Translations under genes and position numbers: made by a program | Origin: Circinella minor | Taxonomy: Eukaryota > Mucoromycota > Mucoromycetes > Mucorales > Lichtheimiaceae | Length of the DNA stretch: 64,000 nucleotides | Assembly: GCA_016758965.1 (NCBI GenBank) | Contig: JAEPRB010000029.1 | Coordinates: 124,001 to 188,000, forward strand | Direction: 5' to 3' | The notes under the pieces: generated by a model | Databases searched by the model: none | What the model saw: only the letters and a program-made list of their open reading frames with translations | What the model was told of the DNA's origin: nothing | In this document: positions 46,683 through 59,865 of the stretch, piece after piece | Numbering within the stretch: position 1 is the first letter of the stretch | Layout of the letters: the number at the start of each line of letters is the position of its first letter

Positions 46683-49213
46683 AGGATCACGCTGTATGGA
46701 AACAAGCATTTGACCTTCAATTATTAGATGGAATTTTATTACATGACTCGGATTTCAGGATCATTAGGTAAACAATATACTTTTTTTTTCTTTGAAAGCA
46801 ATTATCTTTTCTGGAATGTATAATTTAGTCAAATTGTTATAACAAATATTATATCTATATATCTATATATCTGAATGTTCATCTACTGTTAAAAAAATCT
46901 TGTAAAAATTGATCAATTAGATAAAGACACGAAGTTGAAAAAATGGGATATGATCTACTGGCACCTTGGAACCCAAAATGAACTTTTTATTTGTGAAGAC
47001 AAACCAGAATCATCCAACCATGCTGAAACTTCCCTGACATGAATGTATATTGTGAAGGTGGCCCAATTCATGTCAAGGTGCATTTGCTCTTAGCTTCAGG
47101 GGACCTGATAGGATGCCAGGAAATTGCACACCATACCGGGAATAATTCCGAATATGGATGTAGGCAATGCCGCATCAAAACAACATCTGAAATTAGTCCC
47201 GCTGGTAAAGGACGTGGTCGTTACTACCCTGGAACGGAAGCGATGTCCGATCCAAGAACAGACAATGAATTCGTACGAGGAATGCCAGTAAGTTTGAATA
47301 ACATTAACGAATAATAAACCTTTTTCATTTACTGACCTTTTTTGCTTGCATTGAAATAGGACTTTGGTATCAAAAAGGCAACTCTGTTCGGCCAGTTAAA
47401 GGCATTCCATGGTTACAGCTTTTTTGGGTTGGACGAAATGCACTGTATTGGAGCTAATGTGACAAGAAAGCTGTGGGACATGATCACCGGCAATTTTCCA
47501 ACTAATGTGAACTCCACCATCAAACTTCGCCGTGGACCATGTTCAGATATAGGTAGGGCGATTGTTGATTCAGGATCAACAATCCCATCTAGAATATTTG
47601 AAGGAGCATTCAGAGGTATGTGTACATTTACTTTCTTTATATACACCTGCGTGATAAAATAATTTATCAACTTTTATTAACATACTTATTTCATTGATAG
47701 ACGTCTCAAAAAAGGCAGGCCTTATGCGTTCCGTGGATTGGATCATGTTCCTTCAGCTAATAGTTCCAACACTTGTGTTTGAACAACTAGTTGAAGAATA
47801 TGGTCGCAATTCTAAACAAGTCGAAGCTATCATGTCTCTTGTGATAGGATGCACCTTGTCCTTACAATGGGAGATTGACAGCGAAGATCGCTCTAACATA
47901 AAAAAGTAAGTGTAAATCTTTCTATTTTGTTTATTGAACTTTGATAAAAAAAAATTAATCATCAATAATTTGATTATATTTAGAAACTTACATACTTGGC
48001 ACTTGCACATGAAGAATAAGATGGACCACAATTTATATACGGTGAATTTTCACTTGCTTCGTCACTTCCATGATATAATCGAAAAGCTGGGGCCCTTGCG
48101 TGGTTACAGTACTAGATCGGCAGAGCGCGCAATTGGTTAGTATATTATTACTGAATACCCCATTGCCACACTAAATAGATACTTACTATCTGCTTTCACA
48201 ATATAGGATTTTTCAAACGTCATATAAAACTACGTGTCCAACCTGGAGCCAACGCTGTCAAGATTATCAAACGTCAACTAATCATGCGTAACTTTGAGCG
48301 CGTGTATAAGAGCGATGAGCTCCCAGAAAACCAGTATATCATACCTGATGAAGATGAAGAATATGAAGAAATGATGTTATGGTGCAAGGCCACTGATTAT
48401 AATGCAAAATATAATCTTGTTGAATACTTAACAAACTATTGGCATTTCCAGTTTCATGATGACTGGGTACTTCACAGTGTACTAGACAACAACATCCGTA
48501 TTGGAAAACGATTCCTCAAAGATGGTCTGATATTCCGTTGCCAAGAATATCCCAGCACAGCCAAAAAACCAGACACACTAGTTAAACTAATACTGCCAAC
48601 TACATCTGGTTCGGGAATGTTCTTTGGAGACCTATTGCTGTTTTTCACACACACTTATGAGGGTAACATCAAGTAAAGTATGATCAACAACGTATCAAAA
48701 TGCTTCAGTGTTTCGAAGAAAATTTATTAATGAAAGAACTCATACCTTACCTTGAATCCATCACCGCACAAACACATGGTCTAAAGGTGTTAGTTCTTGG
48801 AACAAAGAAGATCGGAAACAACTATATACATTATTATACAAAAGCGGAAAAATCTATACCTGCAACAGCAACATCTCAATGTGCAGCTTTGGCTGAATTT
48901 ATGACAATGGTCATTTCTTTGAATGTACGTATATCATATGCATTATTTATGTATCACACGTAGAGGCATTGGTGGGTGTTTTAGTAATAATTTATTATTT
49001 ATTAATTCATTATACCTATATCCATATAATAGTAGCGTGAATTGTTGATGGATTTTATTAGGGTACAAATAGCCAAGGGATCTGTTTCGTCGTACAAGGT
49101 TATGTACCTCGAAAGTTCAAGTGATTCTGAAAATTCATTCCAAGAAAGCGAGGAAGATAGTTACATGGTGTTGTATCCAACACATAATATTTATAAAAAT
49201 AATTATTTATGAG
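46683..49213 (+). pseudogene. Tnp2-like (CACTA/EnSpm-type) transposase relic
   Basis: Exon-like blocks, mostly in phase: a short start near 46930-47030, then 47039-47288 (YCEGGPIHVKVHLLLASGDL, YGCRQCRIKTTSE), 47360-47614 (LKAFHGYSFFGLDEMHCIG, TRKLWDMITGNF), 47701-47907 (MRSVDWIMFLQLIVPTLVF), 47984-48137 (LHTWHLHMKNKM, FHLLRHFHDIIEKLG, TRSAERAIG), 48209-48676 (FFKRHIKLRVQPGAN, NYWHFQFHDDW) and 48680-49213. GDL...GCRQC, the D.MHCI...TRKLWD block and the later RAIGFFKRHIK block match the order in Tnp2 (PF02992) and the following DUF4218-like part of CACTA transposases. The 5' end is missing (TGA before 47040), and a one-base shift near 48677 separates the C-terminal part. No CACTA-type terminal repeats were found by eye. 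Confidence 0.75.
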
Positions 49214-50602
49214 AGAACACGTAAGTCAACCTTCTACGATGATAACAGATAACAGCTGCGTAGATATACCATATCGTCAACCAGACAAAATCTAATATTA
49301 ATATCATTTATCTTATATTTATAATTCACATAGTCATAACAAATATAAAGCCACATGTGCCTGTATACACTTATTGATATATCCCACCAATAATAGGAAT
49401 GTCATATAGATAGAGTTATTCTATTATTTTAATAAACATCCATTTACTTTATTCAAATTTTGGTTGATATAACACTGGTCAAACATTACTAACTTGGATC
49501 GAACCTCCTTCTACTAAGCTTACTACATAAGAAGCTTGAATCCCGCACCTCCACCTACAAAATACACTCTTCTGTCGATTACTAATAATCGTAACAACAA
49601 TAATAATAAATAAATAAAAACCTTTTCCTTACTTATTCCCAAGAACCACTCGTTCGTCAATAACTAAACCTTTGATACATTCATCTTCTAACTTCCACTT
49701 TACCCCATGTACCTCTTTTTAATATCCTACGTCCTTTTCCCTCGAACCACGCCAGGGTTTTTAATTCTCTTTATATACGTACGCGTATGAGCCGTCTCAA
49801 ACAAATATGACAAATCTGCCGCTGTGTTTAATAGGAGACATTAAATAAAATAACCGACGTATTGTGGGAAAAAAATCAATTTGGTAATTTGATGACACAA
49901 GGCAGAAACATATAGATGATATGGCATAAAAAAGTTTATGATAATATTAACTGGTACTACTTACGTAATTTATGACAGCCTTCTTGCCATATTCATAAAA
50001 AATCGTTATTTTTCTTTTTTACAAATTGAATGGCTTGGTTTGCAAGTTAAAGCCAAGACAATATGCTTTATTTATTTTTTATTTTTTGATATGATGACAT
50101 GGAGTATATATATGCCTAGTATTTGGCTTTTTTTGCCTCATTATAGTTATTTTTTTACTGCTTTCTGTTGTGTTTACAGTAATGGTGGTAAAATAGTTTG
50201 GCAAATCAACTATATTCTATAAGACATCACACGAAAATTGATTGTTATTTTTAAGAGTTAAGATATGAAGGGTGGATCGTCTTGTTGATAATAATGGTAG
50301 AATAATAAGAGGTGAGGTATAAGAAGGGATAATTCATATAATGAATATTTGAATATAGAATTTATCAGGGTCACATGTTGCAAGTTCAAAGATTGGTACA
50401 AAAGCATGCATATAATTCCTTATTGTTTATTATTATTCAAATTTAAACTTTGATAGACAGTGAAAATAAAGAAAACGTGTTGGAGGGTTCTGCTTTAGCG
50501 GTTAACTTTTCTTTTCTTTTTTTTTTCACTTACTTTTCTTCTCTCTATATATATATTTATATTATACAACCAACTTTTTAATCATAACCAAATAGCACAA
50601 AT
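49214..50602. other. 1.4 kb intergenic region
   Basis: No supported gene. The 49938-50222 open frame (plus, hydrophobic) is probably chance in T-rich DNA. The last 100 bp are CT-rich (50510-50560), as before other start codons here, and presumably belong to the promoter of the F-box gene. Confidence 0.55.
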
Positions 50603-52099
50603 ATGAAACTGCGCGATCTACCACCAGAGATTCTTAGTTTAACACTCCAAACTTTACAACAATCTGATCTCTATCAGTGTATTTTTGTCAATCAACGATT
50701 CAATGCTGCGGCTATTCAACATCTATGGAGAACACCTGTCATTCATAACCATCAACGATTTAAATTGTTCATTAAATGTTTACGTTCAAATAAAAAGCCC
50801 GTTGGTAGCTGGGTTCGACATTTTCGTATTACCTGGGGCGGTGGAGGATCAAATACAGCAACAGCAGCAACTTCAACTTTTAATGGAGTAGAGCACCACC
50901 ATCACCGTGAACAACAACAAGAACAACGACAACAACGACGGCGATTGCAACAAGATTATTATTTCGACGATGACGATTGTTTATTATTGTTACCTTATGT
51001 GCCTCAGCTTGAGGAATTCGCCGTACAAAACTCGGATCGTTTAACAGACAGAAGTATTTGTATGATTCCGACTTATTGTAGCCAACTTGAAATCTTATAT
51101 TTAAAACGTGCCGACATTACTTATCGTTCAGCTCATCATCTCGGACGTGGTTGTAAACAATTGCGGAAATTAACTTTTGACCACTGCCTCAAATTACAGC
51201 CAATGACATTATTACCTTTTGCCGATTGTCCTTTGGAATATTTAGATTTATCTGGATGTAAATGGATTAATGTGGAGGATACAGCTTATGACATACGTGC
51301 ATTTAAACGATTACGACATTTAGATATCATTTGTAGTGATAAAACCGTCATGATGAACGACTTCTTATCCACATTAGCAAGTAAGAGACCATCATCGACA
51401 ATAGTACCACCATCATCATCATTCTCGTCAGATATATATCTTCGACATCGACAAAATAGCAACAGCAACAACAATTATGACATGATTATGAATAATGATG
51501 ATGACAACATGGTGGTACCAGAACTCGTATCATTTTCAATGACTGGATGTAATGAAATAAAGGATATGGCAGCTATTCAATTTATTGAAGCACATCCTCA
51601 TTTAGAATATTTGACAATGATGGCATGTGGAATTACAGATGCAACGTTGGATGCTATTCGACGTTATTTACCCCGATTGATTTATTTAGATATATCGTTT
51701 TGTCATTCAGTATCCATGAGTGGAGTACGTCGTTTAATTCGAGGCAGTAGATTACAAATGATTGGATTAAAAGCTTGTGGATTACGCAAATTTCAATTTC
51801 CTGAGGTACCATGCAGGCGTAGTGATTTATTACGACAAACCCAAGTGGATATTTTTAATGAAGCAGAAATTGATCTTATACGTAATTATCCTGATGCGTT
51901 ACCTGAACCTATCTTTTCTCAATTATCTGAAGAAGAAATACAACAGCAAGGGGAACAAACCGATGACAATGACAACGATGAACAACAAGATGAACAAATG
52001 ATGCAGATTGATCCTATTGATGTTGAAAATTCAGATGAAGATCAAGTAGCTGCTGTATACGCTTTAATCCACCAATCTTTGGAAGCTAATATTTTGTAA
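50603..52099 (+). CDS. F-box and leucine-rich repeat protein
   Basis: An intron-free gene of 498 residues. Residues 1-50 are an F-box: MKLRDLPPEILSLTLQTL, then DLYQCIFVNQRFNAAAIQHLWRTPVIH, the usual LP..IL...L....L......VN..W pattern. After a Gly/Gln/His-rich linker (about 80-120), leucine-rich repeats of the AMN1/FBXL type follow: LEEFAVQNSDRLTDRSIC, LEILYLKRADITYRSAHHL, LEYLDLSGCKWIN, LRHLDIICSD, LVSFSMTGCNEIKDMAAIQF, LEYLTMMACGITDATLDAI, LIYLDISFCHSVSMSG and LQMIGLKACGL. The C-terminus is acidic (DDNDNDEQQDEQ). Such proteins bind Skp1 by the F-box and recruit substrates through the repeats to an SCF ubiquitin ligase. The substrate is unknown. An Asn/Ser-rich insertion interrupts the repeats around 270-300. 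Confidence 0.93.
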   Translation: MKLRDLPPEILSLTLQTLQQSDLYQCIFVNQRFNAAAIQHLWRTPVIHNHQRFKLFIKCLRSNKKPVGSWVRHFRITWGGGGSNTATAATSTFNGVEHHHHREQQQEQRQQRRRLQQDYYFDDDDCLLLLPYVPQLEEFAVQNSDRLTDRSICMIPTYCSQLEILYLKRADITYRSAHHLGRGCKQLRKLTFDHCLKLQPMTLLPFADCPLEYLDLSGCKWINVEDTAYDIRAFKRLRHLDIICSDKTVMMNDFLSTLASKRPSSTIVPPSSSFSSDIYLRHRQNSNSNNNYDMIMNNDDDNMVVPELVSFSMTGCNEIKDMAAIQFIEAHPHLEYLTMMACGITDATLDAIRRYLPRLIYLDISFCHSVSMSGVRRLIRGSRLQMIGLKACGLRKFQFPEVPCRRSDLLRQTQVDIFNEAEIDLIRNYPDALPEPIFSQLSEEEIQQQGEQTDDNDNDEQQDEQMMQIDPIDVENSDEDQVAAVYALIHQSLEANIL

Positions 52100-52494
52100 A
52101 TAGTATTTTTTTTTCATATATATATGTAACTTTCCCTCTCAAATCAATGGTTCACATGAACCTTTCAATATTCCCTTTATTATTTTTACTTGGTAGTCCA
52201 CTTACATTTTACTTTTATATTTATATACATAATAAAATAATAATATGATGGATAAAATAGTTTAGATATTTCTTCTTTTTACTGTGAATACATGTAAATC
52301 ATTCTATATATTTGCTGCGCATTTTTCTGATTTCCACATTTGTCTTATTACACCTTCCCATTTTAAGCCTTTGTTAATAAAAGTCAGTCCACTGTGGCGC
52401 AGTCAGCTGATTTTTTTTTTTATAAAAGGAGTGCATTTATTGATTTACTCAAGAATTGTTATTATTAGATCAACAACCTTGTTTCCCAATACCA
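52100..52494. other. intergenic region upstream of the DUF4291 gene
   Basis: 395 bp, T-rich, no gene. Contains the F-box gene 3' end and the DUF4291 promoter; GTGGCGCAGTCAGCTGA near 52394 is the only stretch of higher G+C content. Confidence 0.5.
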
Positions 52495-53160
52495 ATGGCT
52501 GTTCAACCAACAAACCTTCCAAAGACTTTAACACTTGAGTCATATATTGATCAAAAACAATTTGATGAACTCCCAGAAAAAGGAAGACATATAATCGGTC
52601 AATTCGATGATGATTCCATTGTAGTTTATCAAGCCTATTCACCTCCTATTGCTAATTATGCAGTCGAACATCAACATTTTGGCGGCTCCAATTTCAGTTT
52701 TGATCGTATGTCATGGGTTAAGACCAGTTTTGTATGGATGCAATATCGATGTGGTTGGAACACAAAACCAAAACAAGAAAGAACATTAGCCGTACGTATT
52801 AAACGTGAAGCATTCGATTATATTGTATCCATTGCAGTAGGGAGTCGTTTTATTGAAGAATACCATGGCACCAAGGAAAATTATGAAAAAATCAAAAAAC
52901 AAAGCGAGGTCAGACGACAATGGGACCCAGATTATGCACCTAATCTTGAGTTTAAAAGACTCGAACGACGCGCTATCCAATTAGGGTTGCGAGGAAGTAT
53001 ATTACGTCGCTACGCAACGGAATGGATCGTCTCGATTGAAGATATTACACCGTATGTGGAAGAAATGAGACAAAGGTTACAAGACACAAAAGATCCAATG
53101 TCTCTTTGGGTACCCGTGGAACGTGTTTATAAGGAAGAAAAGGAAGTTGTTTACAATTAA
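52495..53160 (+). CDS. DUF4291 family protein
   Basis: An intron-free gene of 221 residues from the ATG at 52495 (an open frame continues upstream without an ATG). It matches the DUF4291 family over nearly its full length: GQFDDDSIVVYQAYSPPIAN, FDRMSWVKTSFVWMQYRCGW, KQERTLAVRIKREAFD, VRRQWDPDYAPN, RRAIQLGLRGSILRRYATEWIVSIEDITPYV. The family is widespread in bacteria and found in many fungi; no biochemical function is established to my knowledge. The compact fold with conserved Arg, Trp and Lys residues suggests a small enzyme or nucleic-acid binder, but this is speculation. Lack of introns in a window where most genes have several may point to horizontal acquisition from bacteria. Confidence 0.93.
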   Translation: MAVQPTNLPKTLTLESYIDQKQFDELPEKGRHIIGQFDDDSIVVYQAYSPPIANYAVEHQHFGGSNFSFDRMSWVKTSFVWMQYRCGWNTKPKQERTLAVRIKREAFDYIVSIAVGSRFIEEYHGTKENYEKIKKQSEVRRQWDPDYAPNLEFKRLERRAIQLGLRGSILRRYATEWIVSIEDITPYVEEMRQRLQDTKDPMSLWVPVERVYKEEKEVVYN

Positions 53161-54798
53161 TAATAATACTCACTTTTCTATAATACGACTCAGCAAAATA
53201 GGTATGATACGTAATAAAATAACTGTATCATAATAACATATGTACCCATACTACATTAGTCTGTAAAAATCATCAATCTTTTCTTTCTTGTGTTATTTAC
53301 GTATGAATCTCCTAAATTTTTTTAACTTGTGATACAAATAATAATAGAATAAAAACTGAAAAGCCTTGTATGATAATTATTGTTTTGACACAGCCTATTA
53401 TTATTATTATACTACTACCAAGTATAAAGTTGGGGCGCAGAAAAAAAAATGTGGAAGATCATTTGTTTGGTAACTTCTCTCTCTTTTTTTTTTTTTTTTG
53501 CTATTCTGGAACAATCTTTTGATGGTATATATCATTAATAGTATCGAATCTTCGTTAATACGGTATTTTTACATAAAATCGAGTTCAATATACTTTTATC
53601 CTACATCAATTGTGTATTGAATCAACAATTATTCAAAAGAATAGTACTAGTTCATTTCATTAGAATAGCTCCAAAAAAAGAGAGACTTTCTAAAATTGAT
53701 ATAGTTTCTTATCTTGTAAACAACATGATTTATGCAATCAAACTTTTGTGTACGTATATAATTAATATACATTCATAGATATATAAACAAAGTTGCTAAA
53801 AATAATTTACAACAGTAATAAAAATAACAACATGTTATAAAATATAGAAAATTTATGCCTGAATAAAACGCTGAGTCAAAATATCTTAGTTTATGTATAC
53901 ACATATTACAAAAGAAATAATTAGCTTTTACTTCTTTTGATCGATAAATAACTATATTAAGATAATTTGAATAACTTTTTTTTTTGAGAGTTTATAATAT
54001 GCTATGCATAAAAATGGTAAGTAAATATGTATTGAACGACTATTATGCTTATCATATATCGATCAAGCGGAGCGAAAAATGTGGACAACGGTAAAATGGC
54101 AAACAGGTAAAACCGGGAAAAAAAGAAATAGTAAAGAAGTTAAAGGCGCCACATAATGATAATAATAATAATAATAATAATGATAGTCACTTGATTTATT
54201 TGGAATTCAAGGGGGGAAGGAAAAGGGTTGTAGAATAATGAAAAAAAACAATGAGTTTCTTCATCACTCAGCTTTATTAATAATCCCACTTTGCTTTTTT
54301 TTCCTTAATAAGAGAAATTTCTTGATCTACTCACAACTGGGTTAAACTTCTCTCCCCAATCACCTATCCCCACATCCCTTCTCGGGTAAATATGGTATCC
54401 ATATTTTCTTCTCCCCCCCCCTTTTTTATTTTATTGTAAATGAACTTGTATTTTTTAAGAAGGGTTTATAAGCCCTTTTGTAAACTAGAATATCTCAATT
54501 ATTAATAAAAGTAATTCTTTTAAAAAAATTCGCTCTTTTTCTTCTCTTTTTTTGAAACATTTTTTTTTTATCTAGACAATAACTTTTTATTGCGCCTGAA
54601 CACGTAAGACATATAGTTTTTTTAGTTTTCGGTCTTTTAATAATAATAACCTATCTTTAGTTATATGAGAGAGAGATTGAATAACTGACAGCCTTTCTTT
54701 TATTTTATATTTCAAAGTTAATCCACCTTACTTTTCTTCTTCTTCTCACTTTCTCTCTAAAACTTCTCCTTTTTTTTTTTTATTCACCACCCTCCTTC
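53161..54798. other. 1.6 kb intergenic region upstream of the Ca2+ pump
   Basis: No supported gene. AT-rich with an AAT run (about 54155-54182), a C8 run near 54412 and long CT-rich stretches at 54530-54790 just before the start codon, which look like the 5' leader and promoter of the pump gene. Confidence 0.6.
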
Positions 54799-58472
<3,674 letters not shown>

Positions 58473-59417
58473 AAAAAAGATTTAGAATTTTTCTTTTGTT
58501 GTTGTTTTTTTAATATTATTGGTTTTTTTTTTCCTTTTTTTTATATATTTCCCACTCCTCTTTTTGTTATTATCTAACACTTACCATACACACACACACA
58601 CCCCTTTTACACATAACCTCTCTTTATAAATATATCGCTCAAAGTAAATATATACACCACTTAAAATAAAGCAAAAACTTTAAGTTTTTAATCAGAAAAA
58701 TATGCATTCATGTCTAAAGGCTGAGTATTAAAAAAAATGTTGAAAAGACGCGTTTACACAGAAACTGCTTTTTTTTTTCTTCAAGATCTTTTGAAAAAAA
58801 AAAGAGTAATGATTCTTTTTATGAGTTTTCGAGAAATTTTAAGCCAAAGAAGATAAAAACCAATTATACAATTCGAGGATTATTTTCCTGATCTTATTGT
58901 GATGTTTTGAATTGAACAGAGAACTGAGGCTTTTATCTAGGAAACCAAAAAGAATCTTTTCTTTATATTTATTTTTCACTTGATTGAAATGAAAAAAAAA
59001 AAAAAAATAAGAAGCAAGGAAAGAAAAAAAGAACACTCTTTTTGATGTACCAATGATGACAAAAACGCACGAGCTCGAGAAGTTTTTTTTTTTTAAAAAA
59101 AAACAATGTGAGCTAATAATATAGTTTTCAATCTTAGGTCCTTTGAGGTAAATATTACCATTTACCTACATCAAAGTTAAGAGGCGAAGCTTTTTTTTTC
59201 TTGCTTTTTTTTCTTTATATAAATGCTCAAATGATGACATTAAGGCGAATGCTATGTGAATTAAGTTATTTTATTTTAACTCTTCCACAAATGTGCTTCT
59301 TATGATAAACGTCTGATGAGCGAAATTATATCTTGTAATATGTGTAAATACTATCCCGAAGGTGGGAACAATTTACTACTTTCGACATGAATAAAGTGAA
59401 AAAATATATTGCTATTG

Positions 59418-59431
59418 GTTACCATAGCAAC
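59418..59431. promoter_or_regulatory. RFX X-box, site 1
   Basis: GTTACCATAGCAAC fits the X-box consensus GTNRCC-N(0-3)-RGYAAC at every defined base. It lies inside a longer palindrome (TTGCTAT...ATAGCAA). RFX-family winged-helix proteins (Crt1/Rfx1 in yeast, Sak1 in fission yeast) bind such sites. It is about 435 bp upstream of the Zn2Cys6 gene. Confidence 0.6.
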
Positions 59432-59490
59432 CGTTCCAATCAATATCTTTTAACAGAGGTTAAATTATAATAAAATGAAAAATGTTAAAT

Positions 59491-59504
59491 GTTACCATAG
59501 CAGC
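59491..59504. promoter_or_regulatory. RFX X-box, site 2 (one mismatch)
   Basis: GTTACCATAGCAGC repeats site 1 with one base changed in the second half-site and lies 73 bp downstream in the same orientation. Paired X-boxes are typical of Crt1/Rfx1 target promoters. Confidence 0.5.
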
Positions 59505-59865
59505 AGGTACTACTATTGGCGATCTAAAGTTGTTGTATGTTGAAAATTTACAAAAATAAAAAAGGGTTAATTTGACAACTGGATGATTATTCTGCAATTA
59601 TGTGTATGGTATTACGCTTATGATAATGAGGGATTTTGAGTAAAATTAAATATTTTGTGAAAAGCTATTTATTATTATCATCTATAATATATAAATAAAA
59701 TATACCACTATGAAAGAACTGCGTTCATGAAACGGAGAAGTTGGATTTCAAAAATTGTACAGTCTTTATCTTTAAATAGCTTGCTGCTTGAAAATTAAAC
59801 TTTTGCAATTTTTCTTTTATTTAGTCTAAAGAGTCACTTATATATGTTATATAGGCTGCCACCAA

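Larger units (their letters stand above)
58473..59865. other. intergenic region with X-box-like sites
   Basis: 1.4 kb between the Ca2+ pump and the Zn2Cys6 gene, both on the plus strand. T-rich first (3' untranslated region, CA run near 58591-58602), then AT-rich. Two RFX-type sites, annotated separately, lie 360-450 bp before the next start codon. No gene was recognised. Confidence 0.6.

Noticed and set aside
49938..50222. 94-codon membrane-like open frame
   Set aside because: T-rich DNA gives Phe/Leu/Ile by chance; no other support.
52456..52494. Upstream extension of the DUF4291 frame
   Set aside because: It has no ATG; the first ATG is at 52495 and gives a normal family N-terminus.
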